Shown here piece by piece: positions 9,091 to 19,245 of a stretch of 64,000 nucleotides of DNA. The DNA comes from Psychromonas algicola (GTDB lineage: Bacteria > Pseudomonadota > Gammaproteobacteria > Enterobacterales > Psychromonadaceae). Location of the stretch: positions 85,958 through 149,957 of the forward strand of contig NZ_SNUB01000006.1 of the NCBI RefSeq assembly GCF_004378355.1, read 5' to 3'. Positions within the stretch are counted from its first letter, which is position 1. Every line of letters starts with the position of its first letter. Made by a program: the position numbers and the translations under genes. The notes beneath the pieces were generated by a model, which saw only the letters and a program-made list of their open reading frames with translations, did no database searches and was not told the DNA's origin.

Positions 9091-12000
9091 TTAACCTAAC
9101 TGTTTGCGCACATTTCTGAACATTCGCATCCATGGGCTATCTTCTTTCCATTCATCAGGGTGCCATGAGTTAGCTACCGTTCTGAATACACGCTCAGGAT
9201 GAGGCATCATAATCGTCACTCGACCATCTTCAGAAGTAATACCTGTAATACCATTTGGTGAACCATTTGGATTAGCAGGGTAAGCCTCAGTGTTATTACC
9301 GTAGTTATCAATAAAGCGCAGTGCAACTGAACCACTTGCTTCAATAGCAGCAAGATGAGCACTGTCTTTAACTTCCACACGACCTTCACCGTGAGAAACG
9401 GCGATTGGCATATGTGAACCCGCCATATCATTTAAGAATAATGAATTAGACTTCTGCACTTCAACCAAGCTGAAACGCGCTTCAAAACGTTCTGAATTAT
9501 TACGTACAAAACGAGGCCATAAATCAGTACCAGGAATTAACTCGCTTAGCGTTGATAACATCTGACAACCATTACATACACCTAAAGCAAACGAGTTTTC
9601 ACGCTCAAAGAAGGTTTGGAATTGATTGCGAGCTTGCTCATTAAATAAGATTGATTTAGCCCAACCTTCACCGGCGCCTAATACATCACCGTATGAGAAA
9701 CCGCCACAGGCAACTAAACCAGCAAAGTCAGCTAATTGCACGTTGCCCGATAAAATATCACTCATATGTACATCAATCGCAGAGAAACCAGCGCGATTAA
9801 AGGCAGCTGCCATTTCTTGTTGTGAGTTGACACCTTGTTCACGCAAGATTGCCATACGAGGTTGCACACCTTTCGCAATATAAGGAGCAGCAATATCTTC
9901 ATTAATATCAAAAGTTAACTTAGTTGATAGACCAGGATCTTTATCATCTAATTTAAGATCAAACTCTTGCTGCGCACATTCTGAATTATCGCGTAATGAT
10001 TGCATCTTAAGCGTTGTTTCAGCCCAAATTCCGCGGAATTCAGAGCGTTTAGCCGTTAGAACATCATTACCATCGCGCAAGAATTCAATTTGGTCTGACT
10101 CATTTAATGAACCAATCACTAATGAATTTGATGACAAACCATGCCCAGCTAGTGTGTTTAATACCGCTTCTTTGTCTTCACGTTTAACTTGAATAACGGC
10201 ACCTAATTCTTCTGCATATAATGCAGCAAAATCATCACTACCAATTTGATCAAGCTTAACGGTTACACCACAGTGCCCAGCAAATGCCATTTCAGTGATT
10301 GTTGAGAATAAACCACCGTCACTTCTATCGTGATAAGCCAGTAATTTCTTGTCAGCCACTAAGGTTTGCATTGCATTAAAGAAACCTTTTAATAATTCAG
10401 GGTTATCAAGATCAGGAGTTTTATCGCCTAATTGCTTATAAACCTGTGCAAGTGACGAACCACCTAAACGATTCTTGCCATTACCAAGGTCTACTAAAAT
10501 TAATGCTGTATCACCTTGGTCAGTACGTAGTTGTGGCGTCACTGTATTGCGAATATCACGTACAGCACCGAATGCTGTAATGATTAAAGACAATGGAGAG
10601 ATAACTTCTTTATCAGTTCCCGCTTCATCTTGCCAACGCGTCTTCATTGACATTGAGTCTTTACCAACAGGAACCGTTAGCTCTAACTCAGGACATAATT
10701 CTTCGCCAACGGCTTTAACGGCTTCATATAAACCAGCATCTTCACCAGGGTGACCCGTTGCAGACATCCAGTTAGCAGATAATTTAATACGCTTGAAATC
10801 ACCAATATCGGAACAAGCGATATTAGTAATTGATTCAGCTACAGCTAAACGAGCAGAAGCACCAAAGTTAAGCAATGCAACAGGCGTACGCTCACCTAGT
10901 GCCATCGACTCACCAAAGTAAGTATCATAACTTGCAGCGGTTACTGCACAATCGGCAACAGGTACTTGCCAAGGCCCCACCATTTGATCACGAGCAACTA
11001 ACCCTGTTACGGTACGATCACCAATAGTGATTAAGAATGTTTTTTCAGCAATCGAAGGTAAACGTAGTAAACGTTCAGCGGCATCTTTAACCGTTGCACC
11101 AGAGAGATCTAGCGCTTTACCCGCTGCAGTTTTTGTTGTCACTTCGCGATGCATCTTAGGAGCTTTACCTAATAACACTTCCAACGGCATATCGATCGGT
11201 TTGTTATCAAACTCAGGATCGTTAAGCGTTAAATGCAAATCTTCCGTTGCTTCACCAATTACCGCATACAAAGCACGTTCACGTTTACAAATAGCTTCAA
11301 AGGTCGCTAGATTTTCTGGCTTAACCGCCATCACATAACGTTCTTGAGATTCATTACACCAAATCTCATGAGGTGCCATGCTTTTTTCATCATTGGGAAT
11401 AGCACGCAAATCAAAAACGCCACCACGACCGCCATCATTTACAAGTTCAGGCATTGCATTTGATAAACCACCCGCACCCACATCGTGGATAAATTGGATT
11501 GGGTTATCTTCACCCATTTGCCAACAACGGTCGATCACTTCCTGACAACGACGTTCCATTTCTGGATTTTCACGTTGTACTGAAGCAAAATCTAAATCTT
11601 CTGAAGAGGCACCTGAATCCATTGATGATGCAGCACCGCCACCTAGACCGATGTTCATTGCTGGACCGCCCAATACAATTAACTTAGCGCCAACAGGGAT
11701 ATCTTTCTTTTGAACATGTTCACGGCGAATATTACCTAAACCACCCGCTAACATAATTGGCTTGTGGTAACCACGAATTTCACTTCCGTTATGACTTTCC
11801 ACTTGCTCTTCATAAGTACGGAAGTAACCTAAAATATTAGGACGACCAAACTCATTGTTAAATGCAGCACCACCTAGCGGAGCTTCAAGCATAATGTCTA
11901 ATGCAGAAACGATACGACTTGGTTTACCAAAGTCTGTTTCCCATGGTTGCTCAAAGTTTGGAATGCGTAAGTTAGAAACAGAAAAACCAACTAAACCCGC

Positions 12001-12987
12001 TTTTGGTTTAGAGCCAATACCCGTTGCGCCTTCATCACGGATTTCACCACCCGAACCGGTTGCTGCACCAGGGAACGGAGAAATAGCGGTTGGGTGATTG
12101 TGAGTTTCTACTTTCATCAAGATATCAATATCTTCATGGTGGTAACCAAATTCACGCTCATCAACACTTGGGAAGAAACGCCCTGCAGCATAACCTTCCA
12201 TTACGGCAGCGTTATCTTTGTAAGCAGACAAAACATGCTCAGGATGTAATTCATGCGTATTACGGATCATTTTGAACAATGATTTTGGCTGTTTTTGGCC
12301 ATCAATCGTCCAATCTGCATTGAAGATCTTATGGCGACAATGCTCTGAGTTTGCCTGTGCAAACATCATTAATTCAATATCGTTAGGATTGCGACCTAAC
12401 TTAATAAAGTTCTCAACTAAGTAATCTATTTCATCGTCAGCTAATGCTAACCCTAAGTTCACATTGGCAACTTCTAATGCAGCTCGGCCTTGACCTAGCA
12501 CATCGACGCTAGTCATTTCACCCGGTTTGCCTTGAACGAATAAGGTTGCAGCTTCATCTAATGATGTTAATACCACTTCCATCATACGGTCATGTATTAA
12601 ACCCGTTAGTGTTTTGATTTGCTCTGCATTCAACTCTGTTTTTGTTTCAACGTAATAAGCAATACCACGCTCTAAACGTTTAACTTTAACTAACCCACAG
12701 TTTGTTGCTATATCGGTCGCTTTTGAAGACCATGGCGAAATAGTGCCGGGGCGTGGAGTAACAAAAAGAAGCGTGCCGACTGGATCATGCTCTGCTATTT
12801 TTGGTCCGTAAGTTAATAGTTTTTGTAATACTGATAGCTCTTGGTCATTTAAAGGTTCAGATAAATCTGCAGCATGCATAAACTCTGCATATAGGCCAGT
12901 TACAGGTAAATCTAACGCTTCACAGTTTTTCAGCAACTGATTAACACGAAATGTCGATAAGGCAGGCGCCCCTCGCAAAATTTCCAT
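9091..12987 (-). CDS. purL: Phosphoribosylformylglycinamidine synthase (FGAM synthetase)
   Basis: 1298 residues, the full-length proteobacterial single-chain form. It converts FGAR plus glutamine and ATP to FGAM in purine synthesis. Seen in order: an N-terminal PurS-like region, a first AIRS-type ATP-binding half containing [19 protein letters not shown] and an acidic [11 protein letters not shown], a second AIRS-like half with [12 protein letters not shown], and a C-terminal class I glutamine amidotransferase with the nucleophile in GVCNGCQM and the catalytic His/Glu in PHPERVFR. It is divergent from mltF, the same arrangement as in E. coli. I did not find a clear PurR box upstream. Confidence 0.97.
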   Translation of the reverse strand: MEILRGAPALSTFRVNQLLKNCEALDLPVTGLYAEFMHAADLSEPLNDQELSVLQKLLTYGPKIAEHDPVGTLLFVTPRPGTISPWSSKATDIATNCGLVKVKRLERGIAYYVETKTELNAEQIKTLTGLIHDRMMEVVLTSLDEAATLFVQGKPGEMTSVDVLGQGRAALEVANVNLGLALADDEIDYLVENFIKLGRNPNDIELMMFAQANSEHCRHKIFNADWTIDGQKQPKSLFKMIRNTHELHPEHVLSAYKDNAAVMEGYAAGRFFPSVDEREFGYHHEDIDILMKVETHNHPTAISPFPGAATGSGGEIRDEGATGIGSKPKAGLVGFSVSNLRIPNFEQPWETDFGKPSRIVSALDIMLEAPLGGAAFNNEFGRPNILGYFRTYEEQVESHNGSEIRGYHKPIMLAGGLGNIRREHVQKKDIPVGAKLIVLGGPAMNIGLGGGAASSMDSGASSEDLDFASVQRENPEMERRCQEVIDRCWQMGEDNPIQFIHDVGAGGLSNAMPELVNDGGRGGVFDLRAIPNDEKSMAPHEIWCNESQERYVMAVKPENLATFEAICKRERALYAVIGEATEDLHLTLNDPEFDNKPIDMPLEVLLGKAPKMHREVTTKTAAGKALDLSGATVKDAAERLLRLPSIAEKTFLITIGDRTVTGLVARDQMVGPWQVPVADCAVTAASYDTYFGESMALGERTPVALLNFGASARLAVAESITNIACSDIGDFKRIKLSANWMSATGHPGEDAGLYEAVKAVGEELCPELELTVPVGKDSMSMKTRWQDEAGTDKEVISPLSLIITAFGAVRDIRNTVTPQLRTDQGDTALILVDLGNGKNRLGGSSLAQVYKQLGDKTPDLDNPELLKGFFNAMQTLVADKKLLAYHDRSDGGLFSTITEMAFAGHCGVTVKLDQIGSDDFAALYAEELGAVIQVKREDKEAVLNTLAGHGLSSNSLVIGSLNESDQIEFLRDGNDVLTAKRSEFRGIWAETTLKMQSLRDNSECAQQEFDLKLDDKDPGLSTKLTFDINEDIAAPYIAKGVQPRMAILREQGVNSQQEMAAAFNRAGFSAIDVHMSDILSGNVQLADFAGLVACGGFSYGDVLGAGEGWAKSILFNEQARNQFQTFFERENSFALGVCNGCQMLSTLSELIPGTDLWPRFVRNNSERFEARFSLVEVQKSNSLFLNDMAGSHMPIAVSHGEGRVEVKDSAHLAAIEASGSVALRFIDNYGNNTEAYPANPNGSPNGITGITSEDGRVTIMMPHPERVFRTVANSWHPDEWKEDSPWMRMFRNVRKQLG

Positions 12988-13180
12988 AGGTTATTACTCT
13001 CGTTGAATAAATAAATGAACTTGGGTTAAGCTCTATATTATAAAAGAAAAGCATTTTTTATTAAATAGAAACACTCTATAGTCTTAGCTAAATAAACCGA
13101 TTAATTAGTAAATAAATGGATATTTAAATAGTTTATTGGATAATGTACCCACTCGACTAACTGGATTGATATAACTCTCT

Positions 13181-14686
13181 ATGAAGAAACCTAATTTTTC
13201 AGCCTCTATTGCTAACCAAGTGAAATTATTTTTATCGATAATTTCACTCTTTTTAATGGCAGCGTGCAATCCTTTAACTCAAACCACAGACTTAGAAGAA
13301 ATACAGGCTAAAGGTTCAATCACTATGGGTACCATTAATGGTTCATTAACCTATAGCTATGATGGAGATACTTACAGCGGATTAGATTATGAGTTAGGGA
13401 AGAAATTTGCAGAGTACTTACAAGTAGAGTTAGTTGTTGAGGAATTCGATAACCTAGCTTTATTATTTACAGCACTTGAAAATAATGAGATTGACTTTGC
13501 AGGGTCAGGGTTGACATTAACGCCTAAACGCATGGAAAAATACCGTAGCTCACCACCCTATTACACCCTGACACAGAAGCTGGTTTACCACAAAGGCACT
13601 TATCGTCCTCGAAAAATCGAAGATGTGAATGCGCCGGTTACCGTGTTAAAAGGAAGTAGTCACGAAGAAAATATTATTGCTTCATTAAAAGAATATCCGG
13701 ATCTAGTGATAGACGTTTTAGACAATGAAGATCAAGAATCGTTATTACAAAAAGTAGCCGATAAAGAAGTCACCTTCGCCATTGTAGACAGTACAACCTT
13801 GGCTCTCAAACAACGTTATTACCCGTCTCTAGCCGAAGCCTTTACTATTTATGGAGAGCAGCCTGTTGCTTGGTTAATTCGTAAAGCACAGGATGATTCT
13901 TTATATTCTGCCATGATCGAATTCATGGGAAATCAACATCAAGAAGGTTTAATCGCCAAAATTGAAGAAAAATATTTAGGGCATATTGGCGATTTTGATT
14001 ATGTAGATACACGCATTTTTGTGAATCGTATTAAAACGAAATTACCAACTTACGAAAAATTATTTAGAAAATATGAGACCCCTGAAGTTTCATGGCAATT
14101 ACTCGCAGCACTGAGTTACCAAGAATCACATTGGAACCGTAAAGCTCGCTCACCGACAGGAGTGAGAGGTTTGATGATGCTAACACTTGATACTGCAAAA
14201 TTTGTGGGAATTAAAAACCGCCTTAACGCAGAGCAAAGTATCAAAGGTGGTGCAAAATACTTAACGCAAATGATTAAAAGGCTGCCAGAAAGCATTCCAC
14301 AAGATGAAAAAGTCTGGTTCGCGCTTGCCGCTTATAATATTGGTTTAGGGCATTTATTGGATGCACGACGCATTACAAAAATGAGAGGTCAAAATCCGGA
14401 CTCGTGGGCGGATATGAAGGAAAACTTACCTCTACTGCACCAACGAAAATGGTACAAAAAAACACGCTATGGATACTCTCGTGGACGTGAAGCCTTGCAT
14501 TACGTGAACAGTATTCGTCAATATTTAGAAACATTAACATGGCAAATACAAGAGCGTGAAAAAGCAGAAAAAATAAAAGCTGAAGAACTAAAAGCAAAAC
14601 AGGAAGCTGAAAAACAAGCTGAAATTGAGCGATTAGCAGCAGAAGCAGCTAAAACAGAAGCGGAAACGGAAGCGACTGAAGAGTAA
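13181..14686 (+). CDS. mltF: Membrane-bound lytic murein transglycosylase F
   Basis: 501 residues. The N-terminal signal peptide ends in a lipobox (LMAAC, Cys at ~29), so it is a lipoprotein. A periplasmic solute-binding (SBP_bac_3-like) domain (~40-265) precedes an SLT domain (~295-430) with the catalytic Glu at ~315 in SYQESHWN, then PTGVRGLMMLT and AAYNIGLGH motifs. It cleaves peptidoglycan glycan strands to 1,6-anhydromuropeptides; in E. coli MltF the N-terminal domain modulates the enzyme. The last ~60 residues are a highly charged Ala/Glu/Lys repeat, probably an extended helix or coiled coil, longer than I expect for MltF. There is no obvious ribosome site at the ATG. Neighbour of purL as in E. 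coli. Confidence 0.93.
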   Translation: MKKPNFSASIANQVKLFLSIISLFLMAACNPLTQTTDLEEIQAKGSITMGTINGSLTYSYDGDTYSGLDYELGKKFAEYLQVELVVEEFDNLALLFTALENNEIDFAGSGLTLTPKRMEKYRSSPPYYTLTQKLVYHKGTYRPRKIEDVNAPVTVLKGSSHEENIIASLKEYPDLVIDVLDNEDQESLLQKVADKEVTFAIVDSTTLALKQRYYPSLAEAFTIYGEQPVAWLIRKAQDDSLYSAMIEFMGNQHQEGLIAKIEEKYLGHIGDFDYVDTRIFVNRIKTKLPTYEKLFRKYETPEVSWQLLAALSYQESHWNRKARSPTGVRGLMMLTLDTAKFVGIKNRLNAEQSIKGGAKYLTQMIKRLPESIPQDEKVWFALAAYNIGLGHLLDARRITKMRGQNPDSWADMKENLPLLHQRKWYKKTRYGYSRGREALHYVNSIRQYLETLTWQIQEREKAEKIKAEELKAKQEAEKQAEIERLAAEAAKTEAETEATEE

Positions 14687-14850
14687 AGAATAAAGAATAG
14701 AGACTCAATAAAGGGGCTGATTAATAACATGCCCCTTAACTCAACAAACAGCAAAACCTATCAATTTGATAACAACAATCGATTTAAACTATCGACCGTT
14801 TTGCCGTATTATCACCTTATAAGTTAAAACATAACAAATAAGGTGACAAT

Positions 14851-15255
14851 ATGAGCCAGCAAACTATTCAAACAATCATGCATAAAAAACCCATAACAGT
14901 TGAATGTCAAACTCCCTTAATGGATATAATTAAAGTATTAATTAACAGCCAACAAACACAATTACCAGTAATCAATAGCAGTAAACAATTGATTGGAATG
15001 GTCTCTATTATTGACTGTCAAAAAGCGTTACTTATAAGCGGGTATCATTGTGATATGCCAGTCACTGTTGATGAGATCATGGCTAAGGATTTTGTTTCTT
15101 TATCTGTAACCGATGAACTATCCGAGGTTGCAATAAAAACACAAAAATCATCGGACAATATTTTTCCAGTATTAAGTGAAGGCAAACTCGTTGGTGTGTT
15201 AAAACGTGTAGATTTATTAGTACATTTACAAAATAATTTACTGCTTTGCTCTTAG
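14851..15255 (+). CDS. Stand-alone two-CBS-domain protein
   Basis: 134 residues containing only a CBS pair (~5-60 and ~72-128), recognisable by VIVN/PVIN-type strands and the GMVSIIDC and GVLKRVDLL ends of each repeat. Such small CBS proteins sense adenine nucleotides or other ligands and may regulate a partner, which cannot be told from context. AGGTGA lies 7 bp before the ATG. It is monocistronic; the next genes are on the opposite strand. Confidence 0.75.
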   Translation: MSQQTIQTIMHKKPITVECQTPLMDIIKVLINSQQTQLPVINSSKQLIGMVSIIDCQKALLISGYHCDMPVTVDEIMAKDFVSLSVTDELSEVAIKTQKSSDNIFPVLSEGKLVGVLKRVDLLVHLQNNLLLCS

Positions 15256-15276
15256 GTAATAATGCAATAAAGAGTA

Positions 15277-15304
15277 ATAATACCATGACTAAGTGCATGG
15301 TTTT
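15277..15304 (+). terminator. Possible terminator between CBS gene and the tadA operon
   Basis: ACCATG / CATGGT stem with an eight-base loop followed by TTTATTAT. Short and weak. It sits between two convergent genes. Confidence 0.4.
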
Positions 15305-15311
15305 ATTATCG

Positions 15312-15482
15312 TTAGTCTTTTTTATCGATAGTCACTTGAATATTTTTACTATTTCCAGCAAACCACTTTTGTAAATAAAGTGAACCAATAATAGGCGCTT
15401 GCCCTTCCTCAGGCACTTCTTTATAGCGAACACTATTTTTTGTTTCTTTTTCAATTTCAAAATTAACTACTTTACTGCTCAT
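15312..15482 (-). CDS. Small conserved-looking protein, 56 residues, overlapping tadA
   Basis: Start ATG at 15482, stop TAA at 15312. The protein begins MSSKVVNFEIEKETKNSVRY and contains a middle GSLYLQKW strand; it is charged, with no signal or membrane segment. The pattern (a short beta-rich protein with EKETK..VRY near the start and an IGSLYL..K strand) resembles a small hypothetical protein I have seen in other proteobacteria. The start codon overlaps the end of tadA by 11 bp in another frame, implying translational coupling. Function unknown; I support it as a gene from its coding character and position. Confidence 0.6.
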   Translation of the reverse strand: MSSKVVNFEIEKETKNSVRYKEVPEEGQAPIIGSLYLQKWFAGNSKNIQVTIDKKD

Positions 15483-16008
15483 CACTTACTTCCTTAGCCA
15501 TTGCTTTTTTGAGGGCTTTCTTTTCTTTACGACGACGCTTAAAAAAATCACTGATCTTAGTTGCGCATTCTTCTGCAAAAATTCCTGAAGTGACTTCAAC
15601 TTGATGATTAAGTTGATCATTTCGTACCAAATCAAAAACACTCCCCGCAGCACCCGTTTTATAATCTCCTGCACCATAAACAAGACGTTTGATACGAGCA
15701 TGTACAATCGCACCGGCACACATAGGGCAAGGCTCAAGTGTAACGTAAAGCGTGCAATCAATTAATCTATAATTCTGTAGTTTTGCGCCTGCTTCTGCAA
15801 TGGCTTTAACTTCTGCATGGGCACACGCATTATGCTCAAGAATAGAAAGGTTCCAACCCTCGCCGACCACCTTATTATCTTTTACTAATACCGCACCAAC
15901 CGGTATTTCACCAACGGATTCAGCTTTATCCGCTAAAGATAGCGCATAAAGCATCCAATCTTGATCATTATATGACTCTGTATTTAATGCCTTAGTCTGA
16001 TCTGTCAT
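15472..16008 (-). CDS. tadA: tRNA(Arg) adenosine-34 deaminase
   Basis: 178 residues, CDA fold. HAE (His64, Glu66) and PCPMC (Cys94, Cys97) supply the zinc ligands and proton shuttle. The enzyme deaminates A34 to inosine in tRNA-Arg(ACG), letting one tRNA read CGU, CGC and CGA. Its substrate is encoded three times in this same window (50554-50927). The C-terminus is Lys/Arg-rich and likely binds tRNA. It lies 14 bp downstream of the prepilin peptidase gene. Confidence 0.95.
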   Translation of the reverse strand: MTDQTKALNTESYNDQDWMLYALSLADKAESVGEIPVGAVLVKDNKVVGEGWNLSILEHNACAHAEVKAIAEAGAKLQNYRLIDCTLYVTLEPCPMCAGAIVHARIKRLVYGAGDYKTGAAGSVFDLVRNDQLNHQVEVTSGIFAEECATKISDFFKRRRKEKKALKKAMAKEVSDEQ

Positions 16009-16022
16009 ATTATAAAAAACCG

Positions 16023-16895
16023 CTATAAAACAAGAGTATAATAGAACTGATTAATTTCATCAGCGTAAACCAAATAGACCCATCCCGCAGCCGCTAAATA
16101 AGGCCCAAATGGAAATGCTTGGCTTTGTTTATCTTTCGATAGAGCAATGATAATAATACCAACAATAGCGCCTACAAAAGATGAGAGTAAGATGATTAAT
16201 GGTAGCGCCTGCCAACCAAACCAAGCACCTAAAGCCGCGAATAATTTAAAATCACCATATCCCATGCCCTCTTTACCTGTTATTAATTTAAATGCCCAAT
16301 AAATAGACCAAAGACTTAAATAACCAAAGACAGCACCAAGCACCGCGTCGTTTAAACTAACAAATGAATGAGATAAGTTAACCAATAACCCCAACCACAA
16401 TAGAGGCAGGGTCAACTGATCAGGTAATAACATGGTATCTAAATCAATAAAGGTAAGCGCAATTAAAAACCAAGTAAAAATAAGCGCATATAGAACAGGC
16501 CAACCAAAGGGTAATAACCAAGCAACAGCAAAAGACATTAACGCAGTTAATAACTCAATACTCGGATAACGAATAGAAATTTTACAGTCGCAATGTTTAC
16601 AACGTCCTTTCTGGAACAGCCAACTGAGTAATGGAATATTTTCCAAAGATCCTATGACATGTTGACATTGCGGGCAGGTAGAACGAGGTAAAGAAAGATT
16701 AAATATTTTGTTATCAACGTAAATACCTGCATCTGGAAAAGATTCAGCGCATTCAGATTTCCACGCTCGATCCATCATAATAGGCAAACGATAAATAACA
16801 ACATTCAAAAATGAGCCAATTAATAACCCTAAGATTGAAACAGTAACAAAATAAAATGATGGCACCTGTTCCATCAGTATAACGATGTCGTTCAT
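16023..16895 (-). CDS. pilD: Prepilin peptidase / N-methyltransferase (PilD/GspO type)
   Basis: 290 residues, polytopic inner-membrane aspartyl protease. A zinc-binding pair of CxxC motifs (Cys74/77 and Cys99/102) lies in the large N-terminal cytoplasmic loop. The catalytic aspartates are in FIDLDTMLLPD (~150) and the GMGYGDFK motif (~213). It cleaves and N-methylates type IV prepilins and type II secretion pseudopilins. In relatives it usually follows pilB-pilC; here it lies between ndk and tadA with no pilus genes adjacent, so its substrates are encoded elsewhere. Confidence 0.93.
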   Translation of the reverse strand: MNDIVILMEQVPSFYFVTVSILGLLIGSFLNVVIYRLPIMMDRAWKSECAESFPDAGIYVDNKIFNLSLPRSTCPQCQHVIGSLENIPLLSWLFQKGRCKHCDCKISIRYPSIELLTALMSFAVAWLLPFGWPVLYALIFTWFLIALTFIDLDTMLLPDQLTLPLLWLGLLVNLSHSFVSLNDAVLGAVFGYLSLWSIYWAFKLITGKEGMGYGDFKLFAALGAWFGWQALPLIILLSSFVGAIVGIIIIALSKDKQSQAFPFGPYLAAAGWVYLVYADEINQFYYTLVL

Positions 16896-16935
16896 CGATG
16901 CCCTTATTTACATTATTTAACTTGTGTGCAAAAAG

Positions 16936-17376
16936 TTATTTATAACTTTCTGTTGCAGGACAGATCTCTTCATCAGCAAAGAAAAAAGCAATTTCACGTG
17001 ACGCTGACTCGGGACTGTCTGAACCATGTACTGCATTATAACGAGTTGTTTCCGCAAAGTCTGCACGGATAGTTCCTGGAGCTGCTTGTGTGGGATCGGT
17101 TTTGCCAATTAACTCACGGTAATTTGGAATGATATCTTCGCCCTCTAAGACTTGAACCATAATTGGACCTGAAGTCATGAACTCAACCAAAGGAGCATAA
17201 AATTCACGCCCTTCATGTTCAGCATAAAATGCTTCAGCCTGATCCTTCGTCAAATGCAACATTTTTGCAGCAACAATTGTAAAATTAGCACTTTCAAAAC
17301 GTTGTAAAATAGCCCCAATTAAGTGTTTACTAACAGCATCGGGTTTAATGATTGAGAGAGTTCTTTCTAATGACAT
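16936..17376 (-). CDS. ndk: Nucleoside diphosphate kinase
   Basis: 146 residues, close to the usual 143. The N-terminal [11 protein letters not shown] and the active-site NAVHGSDS (phosphorylated His ~117) are intact. It transfers the gamma phosphate between NTPs and NDPs through phosphohistidine. It is probably the first gene of a run ndk-pilD-tadA-small ORF (gaps 40 and 14 bp). Confidence 0.97.
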   Translation of the reverse strand: MSLERTLSIIKPDAVSKHLIGAILQRFESANFTIVAAKMLHLTKDQAEAFYAEHEGREFYAPLVEFMTSGPIMVQVLEGEDIIPNYRELIGKTDPTQAAPGTIRADFAETTRYNAVHGSDSPESASREIAFFFADEEICPATESYK

Positions 17377-17626
17377 AAATAGCTTCTTAAATTAAATAAA
17401 TGAGTTGGCAATATAACTACATCACCAGCAACCATCAATAACAAGATGGCAATATGAAAATAAGTGTCACATTTAATTAACATATAGATTACTTTTAGAA
17501 CGAATAAAGGGCTTATTTACAGAATTTGATGGTATCAAAAAGCATAAAGTACGTTGCTAATTGTTAACATTGTTAAATTTAAACGAATAGGGATTTTTTG
17601 GAAATAAAGAGAAGTAGAAAAGTGTT

Positions 17627-18032
17627 TGGAGCGTTACACGAGACTAAAAAAACGCGTGACCCCAGCTCTTAATTGGCAAGGTTGCTTTATTTCTAGCAGG
17701 GATTTTTTTAAATGAAGAAAAAGTAATTTGGAGCGTTACACGAAACTAAAAAAACGCGTGACCCCAGCTCTTAATTGGCAAGGTTGCTTTATTTCTAGCA
17801 GGGATTTTTTTAAATGAAGAAGAGTAATTTGCAGCGTTACACGAGACTAAAAAAACGCGTGACCCCAGCTCTTAATTGGCAAGGTTGTTTTATTTCTAGC
17901 AGGGATTTTTTTAAATGAAGAAGAGTAATTTGGAGCGTTACAGGAGACTAAAAAAACGCGTGACCCCAGCTCTTAATTGGCAAGGTTGTTTTATTTCTAG
18001 CAGGGATTTTTTTAAATGAAGAAAAAGTAATT
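17627..18032 (-). repeat. Four tandem ~101-bp repeats derived from tRNA-Gly
   Basis: Units begin at 17627, 17729, 17830 and 17931 and run directly into the intact tRNA-Gly at 18033; spacings are 101-102 bp. On the minus strand each unit ends with the last 19 bases of the tRNA including CCA (zero or one mismatch). Before that comes a part-matching T-arm in which the T-loop is replaced by an A/T run, then CTTGCCAA-like anticodon-arm sequence. The acceptor 5' half and D-arm are unrecognisable, so these cannot be functional tRNAs. Units are nearly identical to one another, implying recent amplification. The layout resembles the E. coli tyrT locus, where tandem repeats carrying a tRNA 3' end follow the tRNA genes. 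The 250 bp before the first unit (17377-17626) hold only a weak flank-like remnant. Confidence 0.85.
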
Positions 18033-18108
18033 TGGAGCGTTACACGAGACTCGAACTCGTGACCCCAACCTTGGCAAGGTTGTGCTCTACCAACTGAGCT
18101 AGTAACGC
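18033..18108 (-). tRNA. tRNA-Gly(GCC), copy proximal to repeats
   Basis: 76 nt with encoded CCA. The acceptor GCGTTAC pairs with GTAACGC. The anticodon arm is CAACC-TTGCCAA-GGTTG, giving anticodon GCC. D-arm and T-arm (GTTCGAGTC) are canonical. It is transcribed leftward. Confidence 0.95.
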
Positions 18109-18133
18109 TTCATAATTTATAGATTAGATAGTT

Positions 18134-18208
18134 TGGAGTGTTACACGAGACTTGAAACTCATGACCCCGGCTCTTAATAAGTCAAGGTTGTGCTCAATGC
18201 ACATAATA
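18134..18208 (-). pseudogene. Decayed tRNA-Gly copy
   Basis: It lies between two intact tRNA-Gly genes and keeps the CCA end, most of the acceptor 3' strand (with a G to A change) and T-arm fragments, but the anticodon arm is interrupted and the D-arm is lost. It shares the GCTCTTAAT insertion (plus strand) with the tandem repeats at 17627-18032, so it looks like an intermediate or sister of those units. Confidence 0.75.
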
Positions 18209-18218
18209 CTTCAAAATT

Positions 18219-18294
18219 TGGAGCGTTACACGAGACTCGAACTCGTGACCCCAACCTTGGCAAGGTTGTGCTCTACCAACTGAGCTAGTAACGC
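18219..18294 (-). tRNA. tRNA-Gly(GCC), second copy
   Basis: 76 nt, identical in sequence to the copy at 18033, with CCA encoded, anticodon GCC and complete cloverleaf pairing. Confidence 0.95.
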
Positions 18295-18349
18295 TTTATC
18301 TAAAACTATTTGGAAAAAATTTTAAATGTACGTAAATACATTTCAAATT

Positions 18350-18425
18350 TGGAGCGTTACACGAGACTCGAACTCGTGACCCCAACCTTGGCAAGGTTGT
18401 GCTCTACCAACTGAGCTAGTAACGC
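18350..18425 (-). tRNA. tRNA-Gly(GCC), promoter-proximal copy
   Basis: 76 nt, identical to the other two intact copies. It is the first tRNA of the array; the promoter lies about 65 bp upstream. Confidence 0.95.
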
Positions 18426-18498
18426 ATCACATTTTCCTGTAACAATTCTCTTATAAAAGAGTAGGTACTTGGTAATACCCATTCATTACGAGGTGCGA

Positions 18499-18526
18499 AT
18501 TATAGAGATGGCATTAATGATTGCAA
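18499..18526 (-). promoter_or_regulatory. Sigma-70 promoter of the tRNA-Gly array
   Basis: On the minus strand, TTGCAA (18521-18526), a 16-bp spacer and a perfect TATAAT (18499-18504). A GC-rich discriminator (CGCACC) follows, typical of stringently controlled stable-RNA promoters. It lies between orn and the first tRNA. Confidence 0.75.
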
Positions 18527-18609
18527 GCTTTTTTTAGCTATTTTCAGCAGTTCTAAGCTTGCATGTTGAGTTTTTGAGCAAATATTAAAAAGCTTGCTTA
18601 AAAAGTAGC

Positions 18610-19149
18610 TTAATAGCTAAAGAAATGTTTCTGATAATGCTGTAATTCAGAAATAGATTCCTTAATATCTTGAAGCGCTAAATGTGTACCAGTTTTTTTA
18701 TGCGCTTCGACCATTTCAGGTGCCCAACGACGACCTAATTCTTTTACTGTACTCACATCAATATTACGGTAGTGGAAAAAAGCTTCTAACGTCGGCATAT
18801 GCTTAACCATAAAACGACGATCCTGGCCTATACTGTTGCCACATAATGGCGCAGCTCCAGCAGGAACCCATTGCTTTAAAAATTCAAGCGTCTCTTGCTC
18901 TGCTTGTGCACAACTTATTTTGCTGGCCTTAACGCGCGCCGTTAAGCCTGATTTTCCATGATGTTCAGTACACCATTCATCCATTGCATCAAGTGCTTCA
19001 TCACTTTGATGGATCACAAATTGAGGGCCTTCCGCTAAAATATTTAAATCACTGTCAGTCACAATGGTTGCAATCTCAATAATTTTATCAGTGTCAGGGT
19101 TTAAACCTGTCATTTCTAGATCGATCCACACCAAATTGTTTTTGTTCAT
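18610..19149 (-). CDS. orn: Oligoribonuclease
   Basis: 179 residues, DEDDh 3'-5' exonuclease family. WIDLEMTGL supplies the first Asp/Glu pair, and the C-terminal HLALQDI region carries the last His and Asp. It degrades 2-5-mer RNAs, including pGpG from c-di-GMP turnover, and is usually essential in gammaproteobacteria. It is divergent from rsgA with a ~96-bp shared upstream region, as in E. coli. Confidence 0.96.
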   Translation of the reverse strand: MNKNNLVWIDLEMTGLNPDTDKIIEIATIVTDSDLNILAEGPQFVIHQSDEALDAMDEWCTEHHGKSGLTARVKASKISCAQAEQETLEFLKQWVPAGAAPLCGNSIGQDRRFMVKHMPTLEAFFHYRNIDVSTVKELGRRWAPEMVEAHKKTGTHLALQDIKESISELQHYQKHFFSY

Positions 19150-19245
19150 TAGATAACCGCCCTTTTCTCTTGTTGAATAGCTTTATTATGTGAAAAATAT
19201 AGTATGATACGCCATTCAAATCACCAGTGGTAGCAAAGGAAGTCT

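Noticed and set aside
12988..13180. PurR operator for purL
   Set aside because: No match to the ACGCAAACGTTTTCGT palindrome is present in the divergent purL/mltF gap.
14711..14737. Terminator after mltF (AAGGGGC/GCCCCTT)
   Set aside because: A stem exists, but there is no T-run after it and the loop is long; not called.
17627..18032. Tandem repeats as a possible CRISPR array
   Set aside because: Units are contiguous ~101-bp near-identical copies with no unique spacers; they are tRNA-Gly-derived, and no cas genes are nearby.
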